64,000 nt of DNA from Siminovitchia sediminis (lineage in GTDB: Bacteria; Bacillota; Bacilli; Bacillales; Bacillaceae_C): the NCBI RefSeq assembly GCF_042680885.1, contig NZ_JBHUEO010000001.1, positions 1-64,000 on the forward strand. The letters run 5' to 3'. The translations under genes were made by a program, and so were the position numbers. The notes beneath the pieces are model-generated. The model was not told where the DNA came from and did not search any database. It was given only the letters and a program-made list of their open reading frames with translations. Positions 17,192 through 26,094 of this stretch are shown one piece after another; positions within the stretch are counted from its first letter, which is position 1, and each line of letters opens with the position of its first letter.

Positions 17192-17866
17192 ATGAGCGTA
17201 ATCAATAAAGCCGCCATTCGCGAAAGGATTGCCAAAAGGGCTGAAAAAGAAATTAAAGATGGGTATTATGTAAATCTGGGCATCGGAATGCCTACATTGG
17301 TAGCTAATTATATATCCGACGAGAAACAAGTTGTGCTGCAATCGGAAAACGGCCTTCTCGGAATCGGCCCCTATCCTTCAGAGGAAGAAGTCGATGCTGA
17401 TTTAATCAACGCGGGGAAAGAAACGGTCACTGCGATTCCAGGTGCTTCCTATTTTGACAGCGCCGAGTCCTTTGCCATGATTCGGGGGGGACACGTGAAC
17501 ATTGCCATCTTGGGTGGAATGGAAGTTTCAAAGACTGGAGATCTTGCAAATTGGATGATTCCGGGAAAAATGATAAAAGGAATGGGCGGGGCCATGGATC
17601 TCGTTCACGGAGCTGAAAAGATCATTGTCATTATGGAACATGTCAATAAAAATGGGGCTCCTAAAATTTTAAATAAATGCTCCCTCCCGCTGACAGGAAA
17701 AAAAGTAGTAGATCGGATCATTACGGATCGTGCAGTGATTGATGTCACGGATTCCGGTCTCGTGCTAAATGAAGTGGCGAAAGGATTTACGGTAGAAGAA
17801 ATTATTCAATCAACGGAACCGGAACTGCAAGTAGCGGACGATATCAAACTGGAAGCTTATGAATAA
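17192..17866 (+). CDS. scoB: 3-oxoacid CoA-transferase subunit B
   Basis: A 224-residue partner of the upstream subunit. The catalytic glutamate lies in SENGLLGIGPYP near residue 51. GLGIGMP-type and GGHVNIAILGGMEV motifs agree with the family. An AGGAGG site precedes the ATG. The stop codon at 17864-17866 is followed within ten bases by the broken end of an IS1182-like element, so the normal operon end and terminator have probably been replaced. Confidence 0.93.
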   Translation: MSVINKAAIRERIAKRAEKEIKDGYYVNLGIGMPTLVANYISDEKQVVLQSENGLLGIGPYPSEEEVDADLINAGKETVTAIPGASYFDSAESFAMIRGGHVNIAILGGMEVSKTGDLANWMIPGKMIKGMGGAMDLVHGAEKIIVIMEHVNKNGAPKILNKCSLPLTGKKVVDRIITDRAVIDVTDSGLVLNEVAKGFTVEEIIQSTEPELQVADDIKLEAYE

Positions 17867-17872
17867 TAAAAA

Positions 17873-18127
17873 AGTGGGCGTCCCCCACCAGAATATTGGG
17901 CGAAAAGCTGCTCATCCGGAATGGATTCGATCATCTCTTCATCACACGGGCAACATGATGCTCGGGGATCATTCCCTCCACATCCAGGATGGCAAAGCTC
18001 TGGCGGTTATGATAAGGCTTAAACTTGGGAGCAGGCGGACTTGTGAAACCGCAGCTTCTTCTTTTACCTCTGGAGGAAGGGTCATCTGTGTGTTATAATC
18101 ATTAGCAGTAATCTTCGGATTACTCAT
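17873..18127 (-). pseudogene. IS1182-family transposase, N-terminal fragment, frameshifted
   Basis: From an ATG at 18127 (ribosome site GAGGA upstream) the minus strand reads MSNPKITANDYNTQMTLPPE and then loses frame. Another frame supplies IPEHHVARV, and a third supplies SIPDEQLFAQYSGGGRP before the sequence ends at about 17875. These pieces in this order match the N-terminus of IS1182-type transposases (LPPxL, IPExHxxRxV, then FAQYxGGGxxxYHP). At least two frameshifts and the loss of the remaining protein make it inactive. Confidence 0.75.
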
Positions 18128-18271
18128 AAAAAATCGTCCTCTCTTAAAATGTTGGTTTCGTCGCTTTCATTTTACTAGAAAGGGCGATTTTTTGTATGTC
18201 TCTTTAGAAGTAAAACAAAATTAGGGCTGTCGCAGAAAATCAGTATTTTACTGACTTTCTGGACAGCCCCG
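17873..18271. mobile_element. 5' remnant of an IS1182-like element
   Basis: The region comprises the broken transposase start (17873-18127), about 95 bases of leader and a terminal palindrome. GGGCTGTC at 18224-18231 pairs with GACAGCCC at 18262-18269, with CAGAAA/TTTCTG and TCAGTA/TACTGA inside. The other end of the element is missing. The insertion or later deletion boundary lies just after the scoB stop codon. The palindrome may now also terminate the bceB message. Confidence 0.6.
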
Positions 18272-18301
18272 TCGTATTCTGGTATTCTCTCAGACACCTG
18301 G

Positions 18302-20245
18302 TTACAGGGCATCTTTGATCACTTTTTTGTAATACAGGACAGAGAGGATGCCAAAGATGGAATACAGCGCCGTATACAGAAGCATGACAACAAACATGGG
18401 GGTCCATAATTCAGTCCCGAACAGAAACCACCCGGATTGAACAGCAAAGTAGCCGTGGAGCAGACCGACACCCAGAGGAATGCCGAAATTGAATAGTTGT
18501 TTGGCCCGGATTCCCCGCAGAAGATCACCCTGTGTAAAACCAAGCTTTCTCAAAATGGTGTAGTTTGGCTTTTCGTTTTCACTTTCGTCCATCTGTTTAA
18601 AGTAAAGGATGCAGCCGGAAGTGATTAAAAATGTCAGTCCCAAAAAGCCCACGATAAACATTGTAAGACCGTACATTTTTTTCTGTGTACTAATCATTTC
18701 ATGAAGTGAATGATGGGATTGTCCCTCATGAAAACCAAGCAGTTTAAAAATATCGTTTGCTTTCACAATATCTTTTTTATTTTTAATATCGATTCCAATG
18801 TACACCGGTTCCGTTTGAATATCAGGTTTTACATTTTTCTTTAGGCGGTTAAATACGCTATCATCCACGATAGCAACCGGGCTGCCTCCTCCTGTGAAAT
18901 TCCATGAAATGATATGTTCCTCTCTTAATCCTTTGAAATTTTGTGTAATCGTTTCGCCCGGTGTTTTCAACTTAATTTTTCCATGGTCTTTAAAGGACAT
19001 AAATCTCTCCAATATATCAGAATATCCGGTAAACATCGTATCCTCAGGTGAGACATCTATCCCATCGACTTCCTTGTCACTGACAACAGCTGTTACCATA
19101 TGATTAATGTCTAATTGTAATCCTTCCATGTTTGTTTCCAGGACATTTGTCATATCGGCTTCCACTTGCAGAACATGGATTCTTGTTTCGCTGAATGCGA
19201 TCTGATTTTTATTAAAAGTATCTCCTAGTTCATCCGCATCTTTTATATCTGTCAGTGTGAAATCTGCAGGTACATAATCTCTGGCAAGTTGTTCGGCAGA
19301 ATAGTATGAAATATAGCTGAGAGACAGCAAGCCGACGGCCAAAGCAGATACGGTCGTAATCACAGTTAATAGCAGCGCGTTGGATTTCATTCGAAACATG
19401 ATGGAAGAAAGAGACAATACGTCATTGATCTGTAAATATCCGTTTTTCCTCTTGCGTATGAGATGGAAGATAAAGCTGATGGATCCTTTGTAAAAAAGAT
19501 ACGTCCCTATGATCACTGATGCCAAAATAAATAGCATCGCTCCAAATAATTGAGGCATCGTAGTAAAATCACCATCAAACAATTTGGATGAAACATAGTA
19601 GCCGGTAATAATCAATGCAATTCCAAGGGTTCCGATGATTATTTCAAACAAGGACAGCCTTTTCACTGTTGCTTCGGTTGATGAGAGTACCCGAAACAGC
19701 GATAAGATACTTTGCCTTTTGATAAAAAAGTAATTCATCAGCAGGATCAAAAGATAGATGACTGAGAAGACAATCGTTGTTTGTATCAATGCTTTTGAAG
19801 AAAATGACAATGTGGCGGTTTCTTCAACTCCCGTCACCTTATACAAGATCATTGTGATGAACTTAGATACAGAAAAGCCTGCCAGGATTCCAAGGATCAA
19901 CGAACTGAAATAAAGAATGAAATTCTCAGCACTTAACAGGCGAAAAATTCGGTTCTTTGTCATACCAATCAGTTGAAAGAGCCCGATTTCTTTACTTCTT
20001 CTTTTTATAAAAAGCTGATTGGCATATAGGAGAAAGACGGATACGATCGCCACTAGCATGACCGATGCAGCCCGGAGTCCCGCGGCGCCTTTGATTGATC
20101 CTTTTGCCGAGTCCATGGCAGGGTCGTATTGCAAGGTAACAAAAGCAAAATAAAGGGCAACGCTGAACATCAAAGCAAACACATAAAGGTAGTAGTTCTT
20201 CAAGTTCTTTTTCAGGCTGCGAATTACGATTTGATTAACGTTCAT
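18302..20245 (-). CDS. Bce-type ABC transporter permease
   Basis: A 647-residue FtsX-type permease with about ten membrane helices and a large extracellular region (about residues 310-520) between helices 7 and 8, the hallmark of BceB-like antimicrobial peptide detoxification and sensing transporters. The N-terminus NQIVIRSLKKNLKNYYLYVF matches BceB/PsdB relatives. The ATG at 20245 overlaps the end of the ATPase gene by 11 bases. The longer frame from 20266 lacks a ribosome site. In this family the permease passes the signal of bound peptide-lipid complexes to the adjacent kinase, and protects the cell wall lipid II cycle. Confidence 0.92.
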   Translation of the reverse strand: MNVNQIVIRSLKKNLKNYYLYVFALMFSVALYFAFVTLQYDPAMDSAKGSIKGAAGLRAASVMLVAIVSVFLLYANQLFIKRRSKEIGLFQLIGMTKNRIFRLLSAENFILYFSSLILGILAGFSVSKFITMILYKVTGVEETATLSFSSKALIQTTIVFSVIYLLILLMNYFFIKRQSILSLFRVLSSTEATVKRLSLFEIIIGTLGIALIITGYYVSSKLFDGDFTTMPQLFGAMLFILASVIIGTYLFYKGSISFIFHLIRKRKNGYLQINDVLSLSSIMFRMKSNALLLTVITTVSALAVGLLSLSYISYYSAEQLARDYVPADFTLTDIKDADELGDTFNKNQIAFSETRIHVLQVEADMTNVLETNMEGLQLDINHMVTAVVSDKEVDGIDVSPEDTMFTGYSDILERFMSFKDHGKIKLKTPGETITQNFKGLREEHIISWNFTGGGSPVAIVDDSVFNRLKKNVKPDIQTEPVYIGIDIKNKKDIVKANDIFKLLGFHEGQSHHSLHEMISTQKKMYGLTMFIVGFLGLTFLITSGCILYFKQMDESENEKPNYTILRKLGFTQGDLLRGIRAKQLFNFGIPLGVGLLHGYFAVQSGWFLFGTELWTPMFVVMLLYTALYSIFGILSVLYYKKVIKDAL

Positions 20246-20996
20246 CGTGAACACCGCCCAGGACACCCTGTGTTTTCATAATATCTTTTAAAAACGTCTG
20301 TCTGGTTTCCACGCCTTTGTTTAGCTGTGTATACATTTGTCCGTCCTTAATAAAGATGACTCTCTGTGAATAACTGGCGGCCACTGGATCATGGGTGACC
20401 ATGAGAATCGTAGCACCCAGCTTTTCGTTTAAGCCGCTCAGTTTGTTCAGTAGATCTGAAGCGGATTTGGAATCCAAAGCACCGGTTGGTTCATCTGCAA
20501 AAATAATGCTCGGTTCATGGATGAATGCTCTCGCAGCTGATGTCCGCTGCTTCTGTCCTCCGGATATTTCGTTTGGATATTTACTTTCTATATCGGAGAT
20601 GCCCAGTTCAGATGCCAATTGCCGAAACTTCTGCTCTGCTTCTTTTTTGGGTGTTTTGGAAATCGATAAGGGCAGCAGGATATTTTCTTTCACAGTCAGA
20701 GTATCAAGCAAATTATATTCCTGGAATATGAAACCCAGATGATTTTTGCGGAACTGGGCCAATTGTTTTTCTTTCATTCCAACAATGTCTTCCCCGTTAA
20801 TCTTGATCGTCCCCCGGGTTACTCTGTCGATAGAAGAAAGGACGTTCAGCAAAGTGGTCTTTCCCGACCCGGATGCCCCCATGATACTCACAAATTCTCC
20901 TTTTTCAACTTGAATATCAATCCCTTTTAAAACTTCCTGCCTATTAAATTTATTTCCATAGCTTTTATAAATTTTCCGTGCCTCTAAAATACTCAT
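20235..20996 (-). CDS. Bce-type ABC transporter ATP-binding protein
   Basis: A 253-residue ATPase with Walker A GASGSGKTT near residue 39, Q-loop FQEYNLL, signature SGGQKQR and Walker B IIFADEPTGALDSKSA. It powers the downstream permease. GAGGGGTGA seven bases before the ATG fixes the start. It is transcribed from its own promoter (likely -10 TTATAT at 21022-21027), with a BceR-like operator upstream at 21071-21098. Confidence 0.93.
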   Translation of the reverse strand: MSILEARKIYKSYGNKFNRQEVLKGIDIQVEKGEFVSIMGASGSGKTTLLNVLSSIDRVTRGTIKINGEDIVGMKEKQLAQFRKNHLGFIFQEYNLLDTLTVKENILLPLSISKTPKKEAEQKFRQLASELGISDIESKYPNEISGGQKQRTSAARAFIHEPSIIFADEPTGALDSKSASDLLNKLSGLNEKLGATILMVTHDPVAASYSQRVIFIKDGQMYTQLNKGVETRQTFLKDIMKTQGVLGGVHDER

Positions 20997-21070
20997 GTTT
21001 ATTCACCCCTCAATATCCATCATATAAGGTGAGTCTATTTGTTTCCTTCGATTCCCCGAACAAATCACGA

Positions 21071-21098
21071 AAGCATGTGACAATCATGTCACATGCTT
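21071..21098. promoter_or_regulatory. BceR-like operator upstream of the transporter genes
   Basis: AAGCATGTGAC at 21071-21081 and GTCACATGCTT at 21088-21098 form a perfect inverted repeat around a six-base centre. Its core TGACA-N4-TGTCA fits the TnACA-N4-TGTnA pattern known for Bce-type response regulators. It overlaps the kinase stop codon (21089-21091) and is centred about 70 bases before the predicted transcription start. A weak -35 at the expected place is consistent with activation. Confidence 0.7.
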
Positions 21099-22090
21099 GT
21101 AAGATTCACAAATTCATTTTTCTTCGGAAAGATCAGTGTAAATGTAGATCCTTCACCGGGAACAGATGTAACATGGAGCTGGATCATGAGCCATTCCGCT
21201 GCTTTTTTTGCCAAATACAGTCCCATTCCGGTTGCAGCCTGGTCAGGACGTACGGCCGATGTGAAGCCTTTGTCAAAAATACGCGGAAGATCCTTCGGGT
21301 CTATTCCAATTCCAAAATCATGGACTTCCACAACAGTATGCCCATGTTTCATGTAGCTCTTTACCAGAATCTCCGAATTTCCGCTGTATTTTACAGCATT
21401 GGTCAACAGTTGTCTCATAATAAAAGCGAGCCATTTATGGTCGCTAAGTACTTCCTCCACTTGAAGGTCAACCCCAAAGCCAATTCCTTTTTGCATGCAC
21501 CAGGAACGCAATAGTTTGATCTCATGGGAAATCATTGGCTCAAGTGCTATTTTTTCTGCATGGAGATCATTTTCAATAAATAACATTCTTTTTTGATGGA
21601 GCTGTTGATCCAGCAACAGGTGGATTCTTAGCCATTCATAGGTCAGCCGGGATTTGATGTTTTCGTCTTCTATCCGCTCGATCATTAAATGCAGGGCTGT
21701 TAAAGGGGTCTTCACCTCATGAATCCAGGAAAGCAAATCGTCCCTTTCCTGTTCTAAAGCAAGCCTGTTTTCACCGGCTAAATGGGTGAGCTTCCGTATT
21801 TGTGCGGCAAGGCGCTCTTCCACAATTTTTTCAAATGGAGTTGCAGCTTCCGGAATTTCTGAAGCGTCCAAATCAGCTTCCCATTCATCCAAATGTTGAT
21901 AAAAGAAAGTTTCTTTATGGTAACGGACTGTTAAAAAGATGAAAAAAATCAGCGCAGATAAAAATACAACATAGACAGCCGAACTGAGCGATATGGCTGG
22001 ATCCAGGTAAGCAATGAAAAGAAGCAGGAGCTGCAGGCATACAAACAACAGGATCCAGCTAAGCCGTTCTTTCAGAAATCGCTTGATCAT
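21089..22090 (-). CDS. Bce-type intramembrane-sensing histidine kinase
   Basis: A 333-residue kinase with two N-terminal membrane helices and almost no extracellular loop (LLFVCLQLLLLFIAYLDPAI, AVYVVFLSALIFFIFLTVRY). This form takes its signal from the partner ABC transporter rather than directly from peptide. The H-box is SWIHEVKTPLTALH near residue 126. ATP-binding boxes follow (NAVKYSGN; DFGIGIDPKDLPRIFDKGFT; ATGMGLYLAKK). It overlaps the regulator gene by four bases (ATGA). Confidence 0.93.
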   Translation of the reverse strand: MIKRFLKERLSWILLFVCLQLLLLFIAYLDPAISLSSAVYVVFLSALIFFIFLTVRYHKETFFYQHLDEWEADLDASEIPEAATPFEKIVEERLAAQIRKLTHLAGENRLALEQERDDLLSWIHEVKTPLTALHLMIERIEDENIKSRLTYEWLRIHLLLDQQLHQKRMLFIENDLHAEKIALEPMISHEIKLLRSWCMQKGIGFGVDLQVEEVLSDHKWLAFIMRQLLTNAVKYSGNSEILVKSYMKHGHTVVEVHDFGIGIDPKDLPRIFDKGFTSAVRPDQAATGMGLYLAKKAAEWLMIQLHVTSVPGEGSTFTLIFPKKNEFVNLTSM

Positions 22091-22776
22091 GGAAGGGTCA
22101 CTTCTTTCGCCATGTAGCCTTGCCCTACTTTAGTTTCAATCCATTGTCCCAGGCCTATTTTTTCCAGGCTTTTTCTTAAGCGATTGACATTGACGGTCAA
22201 AGTATTGTCACTGACAAACCGTTCATCATCCCATAAGCTGTTGATCAACTCCGTACGGCTGACAATGGTATTTTTCTTTTCAATCAATAATTTTAAAATA
22301 AACATCTCGTTCTTTGTTAACTCGACGGTTCCTTTTTCATTGGAGACCGTGTTTTTCGTAAAATCCACAGCTGCACCGTTCCAGTTTTTTATATCAGTTA
22401 ATTCTGTGCCGTAGTCATATACGCGGCGGAGAATAGCCTGAACCTTTGCTATGAGGACGTCAAAATGAAAAGGCTTCTGAATAAAGCCATCTGCGCCAAG
22501 CTGCATGGACATCACCATATCGGTTGGATGGTCCCTTGAAGACAGAAAGAGAATCGGGACGTTGGAATGGGAGCGGATCATCCGGCACCAGTGAAAGCCG
22601 TCAAATTTCGGCAGTTGTATATCAATAATGACCAAATCCGGTTGAATAGAAGCAAACTCCTGGATGACACGGCCAAAGTCTGACACGCCGTAAACATCGT
22701 AGGACCACTGTGTAAGCCGTTCTTTTATTTCATTAAATAGAGTAGCATCATCTTCAATCAGAAGGATCTTAAACAT
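22087..22776 (-). CDS. Bce-type response regulator (OmpR family)
   Basis: A 229-residue regulator with receiver domain (IEDDATLFNEI acidic pair; phosphorylated aspartate in VIIDIQLPKFDGF near residue 52; conserved K in IQKPFHFD) and a C-terminal OmpR winged helix (residues about 130-229). It is first in the regulator-kinase pair and is predicted to bind the palindrome before the transporter genes in response to cell-wall-active peptides such as bacitracin or lantibiotics. The exact inducer cannot be told. Confidence 0.93.
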   Translation of the reverse strand: MFKILLIEDDATLFNEIKERLTQWSYDVYGVSDFGRVIQEFASIQPDLVIIDIQLPKFDGFHWCRMIRSHSNVPILFLSSRDHPTDMVMSMQLGADGFIQKPFHFDVLIAKVQAILRRVYDYGTELTDIKNWNGAAVDFTKNTVSNEKGTVELTKNEMFILKLLIEKKNTIVSRTELINSLWDDERFVSDNTLTVNVNRLRKSLEKIGLGQWIETKVGQGYMAKEVTLP

Positions 22777-22928
22777 GGGACCACCGCTCTTTTTTCATAT
22801 ATTCTATTTGTTATTGTATCGGAAAAACTCTGTTCGTGAAAAGGACCGTTTATTTCGTTTCGGATTTTTGACAACTTGTGCTGAAAGCATCAGAATGAAT
22901 GAAAGATTGGTATATTGGAGGTTTTATT

Positions 22929-23222
22929 ATGGGGCTGCTTGCCGTTCAGCCGTATGTGAAGGTTCTCAGGGAAATTGAAAATATGGACATCACATGCAAG
23001 GAAGAAGAGCGGAAAATTCACCTTTATCATGACCGCCTTGTTACAAAATACCATGAATTTTTGGCACAGGATATATCAGATATTTCATTTAAGCAAATGG
23101 GGGATGCCGGGGGACTCTTATACATCCATACCAACAGGGGGATATTCTCGTATACTGTACATTCCTCACCCGATTCTTTCATCAAGGCGTTCAGAATGCA
23201 TATAAAAAAAGATTATTTTTAG
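22929..23222 (+). CDS. Small hypothetical protein next to a WYL regulator
   Basis: A 97-residue soluble protein that I do not recognise. It begins MGLLAVQPYVKVLREIEN and ends FIKAFRMHIKKDYF, with a central beta-rich part (GGLLYIHTNRGIFSYTVHSS) that recalls a LytTR-like DNA-binding fold, though I would not assert that. The ATG at 22929 follows GGAGG by seven bases and is better than the ATG at 22899. The next gene starts seven bases after the stop, so the pair form one transcript. Confidence 0.65.
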   Translation: MGLLAVQPYVKVLREIENMDITCKEEERKIHLYHDRLVTKYHEFLAQDISDISFKQMGDAGGLLYIHTNRGIFSYTVHSSPDSFIKAFRMHIKKDYF

Positions 23223-23228
23223 CGGGGT

Positions 23229-24215
23229 GTGTTTATTGGGGTAAAGGGAAGCCAGCGTTTGCTGGCAGTGATGAACTTGATGATGGAGGAAACCGATGAG
23301 TCGAATCAGCTGAGCATGAAAGAAATAGCTGAAAAATTGAAGCTGGCGTTATCGGCCGAGTCAGAATTTGATCCACGAGCCATCAAACGGGACTTGGACG
23401 CACTGGATAAACAAGGGTTTGAAATTATTACAAATAAAACGAACTACGGCAAAGTTTTATACAGTCATCAGCATCGCCTGTTTGAAACATATCAACTGCG
23501 TATGCTGGTGGATGCGGTGTTATCGGCCCGTTTCATCACAGAAAAAGATAAAAAAATATTAATCCGGAAATTGAAGAAATTGACAAGCAAGCATATAGCC
23601 AAAACATTGCCGGATCCCTTGATCTTTAATCCTTCTTCAAACATGGACTATCACTTAATTAAGATCAACATTGACCGGGTGCACGAGGCTATTTCAAACA
23701 GCAGGGTACTGGAATACCAATATGGAAAATATAATGTGGACAAGGAATTTGCCTACAACAGGGACGGTGCTATATACAGAGTGGAGCCATATGCCCTTAT
23801 ATGGCAGAATGATTATTATTATTTAATCGGAAAATTTCAGCAAACCAACGAATTTCGACATTATCGCCTGGACCGTATCCGGAATATTCGCGTGACAGAA
23901 AAGAAGTTTCGGCGAGAGGATCTGGATATTACGAAGTATGTAGATCAGTCTTTTCACATGTTTGCAGGCGAAGAAGCACTGGTGAGGATTCAATTTAAAA
24001 AGGAAATGATTAACATCATTATTGACAGATTCGGACTCGATGCCGATATCCGAAAATTAGATGATGAACATATTTTGTTGACCACAAAAGCGAAAATCAG
24101 TTCCGGGCTGGTCAGTTGGATCATGCGATGGGGCCACAAAGCAAAAGTTCTTTCGCCCAAATGGCTTGTGGACGAAGTCAAAAAGGAAATTATGCTAATG
24201 CAGGAACTCTATTAG
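23229..24215 (+). CDS. WYL-domain transcriptional regulator
   Basis: A 328-residue protein with an N-terminal helix-turn-helix region (LSMKEIAEKLKLALSAESEF, PRAIKRDLDALDKQGFEI) typical of DeoR-like WYL regulators. A WYL domain is centred near residues 150-215 (VEPYALIWQNDYYYLIGKFQ, FRHYRLDRIRNIRV) and a C-terminal WCX-like segment follows. WYL domains sense small ligands or nucleic acids and often control stress or defence genes. The start is unsure: the GTG at 23229 is the first in frame and the GGGG before it is very close. A strong terminator follows at 24230. Confidence 0.85.
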   Translation: MFIGVKGSQRLLAVMNLMMEETDESNQLSMKEIAEKLKLALSAESEFDPRAIKRDLDALDKQGFEIITNKTNYGKVLYSHQHRLFETYQLRMLVDAVLSARFITEKDKKILIRKLKKLTSKHIAKTLPDPLIFNPSSNMDYHLIKINIDRVHEAISNSRVLEYQYGKYNVDKEFAYNRDGAIYRVEPYALIWQNDYYYLIGKFQQTNEFRHYRLDRIRNIRVTEKKFRREDLDITKYVDQSFHMFAGEEALVRIQFKKEMINIIIDRFGLDADIRKLDDEHILLTTKAKISSGLVSWIMRWGHKAKVLSPKWLVDEVKKEIMLMQELY

Positions 24216-24229
24216 TTTTTTTCTCTGAG

Positions 24230-24258
24230 GGTGTACCATTTTTGGTACACCTTTTTTT
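24230..24258 (+). terminator. Rho-independent terminator after the WYL gene
   Basis: GGTGTACC at 24230-24237 pairs exactly with GGTACACC at 24244-24251 around ATTTTT, and seven T follow. Confidence 0.9.
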
Positions 24259-24297
24259 GTATGATGAGAGATAACAATAGGAGAAGGGGGATTTATT

Positions 24298-25131
24298 TTG
24301 TTTAAAAAATCGATTTTGCTGATTTTTTCCGTAGTTGTTTTGATATTGGGCGGTTGCGGAGCTTCGGAATCATCAAGTGGAGGTGATTCAAGTAAGAGTG
24401 ATCCTTCAAAGGAGGATAAAAAATTGCTCTCTGATGAAGAGTTTGAAAAAATGTTCTCTGAACCGAAAAAATATAAAGGGTCCGGCGTTGACTTTTATGC
24501 AAGAGTTTTTATAGAGCCTGAGCGTGACAGTGATGGGACTTACTTACAGGCGTTTGCGAATAATCATGATGAACGAAATGTCGTGATTATGTCGGAAGAC
24601 CCCAGCCTTGAGATAGCATCGGAAGATATTATTCATGTCAAAGGCGTCATTAAGGATACATTTGAGGGAGAAAATGCCTTTGGAGGCCAAGTAACAGCTC
24701 CTGCCATTTTGGCTGAAACGGTTGAGGTTTCTGATTATCAAACTGCTTTTGCCCCTGCAAAGGAAACAATAGAATTGAATGAAGAGCAAAACCAGCATGG
24801 TTATATACTTGAAGTGCAGAAAGTAGAGCTCGCTGACCAAGAAACACGTGTTTACGTGAAAGTATCCAATGAAATGGACGCAAAAATAAACTTCTACTCA
24901 TTTGATGCCAAACTGACTGCCGACGGGAAGCAGCTTGAAGAAGAAATGAACTACGATGCCGGCTATCAGGAGGTTCAGTCTGACATTCTTCCGGGAGTGG
25001 AATCAGAAGGGATTATTGTTTTTCCGGCCATCCCTGAAGAAATGACTGAGTTTACATTATATTTTGAAGGGTCTTCCGAAAATTGGGAATTAACTTTGGA
25101 ACCTTTTGTATTTGATGTTGTACTACCATAA
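24298..25131 (+). CDS. Lipoprotein with OB-like and DUF4352-like parts
   Basis: A 277-residue lipoprotein starting at TTG after GGAGAAGGGGG. The signal ILLIFSVVVLILGGC has a clear lipobox with the lipidated cysteine near residue 19, followed by a Ser/Lys/Asp-rich linker. The middle part (about 45-140) is beta-rich and OB-like (YLQAFANNHDERNVVIM, IIHVKGVIKD). The C-terminal part (about 155-277) resembles immunoglobulin-like DUF4352 domains (YILEVQKVELADQETRVYVK, DILPGVESEGIIVFPAI). It would be anchored on the outer face of the membrane. Function unknown. The next lipoprotein follows after 19 bases. Confidence 0.75.
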   Translation: MFKKSILLIFSVVVLILGGCGASESSSGGDSSKSDPSKEDKKLLSDEEFEKMFSEPKKYKGSGVDFYARVFIEPERDSDGTYLQAFANNHDERNVVIMSEDPSLEIASEDIIHVKGVIKDTFEGENAFGGQVTAPAILAETVEVSDYQTAFAPAKETIELNEEQNQHGYILEVQKVELADQETRVYVKVSNEMDAKINFYSFDAKLTADGKQLEEEMNYDAGYQEVQSDILPGVESEGIIVFPAIPEEMTEFTLYFEGSSENWELTLEPFVFDVVLP

Positions 25132-25150
25132 ATAAAAGGAGAAGGACCTC

Positions 25151-25783
25151 ATGAAAAAGTTTTGGCTGTTTATGATATTGAGTGTATTTGTGACGATTGC
25201 GGCTGCCTGTGGCAATGAGGCAAAAGGCGAACAGGAACTACAGAAAAAAGAAACTGCGGAAGAAGAAGTGCAGGCGGAACAGGGTGTTGATGTAGATAAA
25301 GGTTTAATGAATGTAGAAATAACCCTTCCAAAAATTTTTTTTGAAGGCGAAGATACAGATACATGGATTGCTCAGGCAAAGGAAAATGGGGTAAAGGAAG
25401 TTAAACAGAACGACGACGGTTCTCTCACATATAAGATGTCAAAAAAAGAATACAACGAAATGATGAAAGAAGTGGAAAGCAGTACGCTGGAATCCATTGA
25501 AGAGATGAAAAACAGTGAGGATTTTCCTTCTATCCAGGATATTACCCATAACAAAAACTTTTCAGAGTATACTCTCGTAGCTGACCAGGAAGCATACGAA
25601 AACAGCTTCGATGGCTTTGCAGCTTTAGGACTGGGTTTGACCGGAATGTACCACCAGGTTTTTTCAGGAACATCTGCGGAGAAGGTGAAAGTCACCATAC
25701 ATCTGGAAAACGCGGACACCGGTGAAAAATTTGATACGATTGTATATCCGGATGATTTAGAGGAAGAAGAAAATGCAGAATAA
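25151..25783 (+). CDS. Lipoprotein of unknown function
   Basis: A 210-residue lipoprotein. MKKFWLFMILSVFVTIAAAC contains the lipobox, with cysteine at residue 20, followed by a Glu/Lys-rich linker. The mature part is acidic, with a distinctive TYKMSKKEYNEMMKEVE segment, and ends in a glutamate tail. It shares an operon with the preceding lipoprotein (ribosome site AAAAGGAGAAGG) and is followed by a terminator. Similar small Bacillus lipoproteins lack assigned roles. Confidence 0.75.
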   Translation: MKKFWLFMILSVFVTIAAACGNEAKGEQELQKKETAEEEVQAEQGVDVDKGLMNVEITLPKIFFEGEDTDTWIAQAKENGVKEVKQNDDGSLTYKMSKKEYNEMMKEVESSTLESIEEMKNSEDFPSIQDITHNKNFSEYTLVADQEAYENSFDGFAALGLGLTGMYHQVFSGTSAEKVKVTIHLENADTGEKFDTIVYPDDLEEEENAE

Positions 25784-25809
25784 GAGCAGTATGGCTTGCT
25801 CTCCAATAA

Positions 25810-25845
25810 AAATTTCACAGTCCTGTGGACTGTGAAATTTTTTGT
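25810..25845 (+). terminator. Terminator after the lipoprotein pair
   Basis: AATTTCACAGTCC pairs with GGACTGTGAAATT around TGT, and a T-run follows. Confidence 0.88.
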
Positions 25846-26094
25846 TAAACGTATATTAATCCTGCGGTTTGGGGGGACGCGGCCAACGCCTCCCGGGGGG
25901 TTTTTTAGTTTGTACGGCAGGAATTCGTTCAGATATCCCCGAGTACCGGGTACTTTTGTTTTCTGTAGAAATACAGGATCCAGTTTTGCCTCTGTTCATA
26001 AATGGATATAAGAAAGGTGTTGTGCTTACTACTATCAATAGTAAACCCGCTGTTCATTCGTTCAGCCTGCTCCCTTACGAAAGATCCCAATATA

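Noticed and set aside
17859..18098. Plus-strand frame of 79 codons after scoB
   Set aside because: It overlaps the minus-strand IS1182 transposase fragment, which explains the coding character. No ribosome site.
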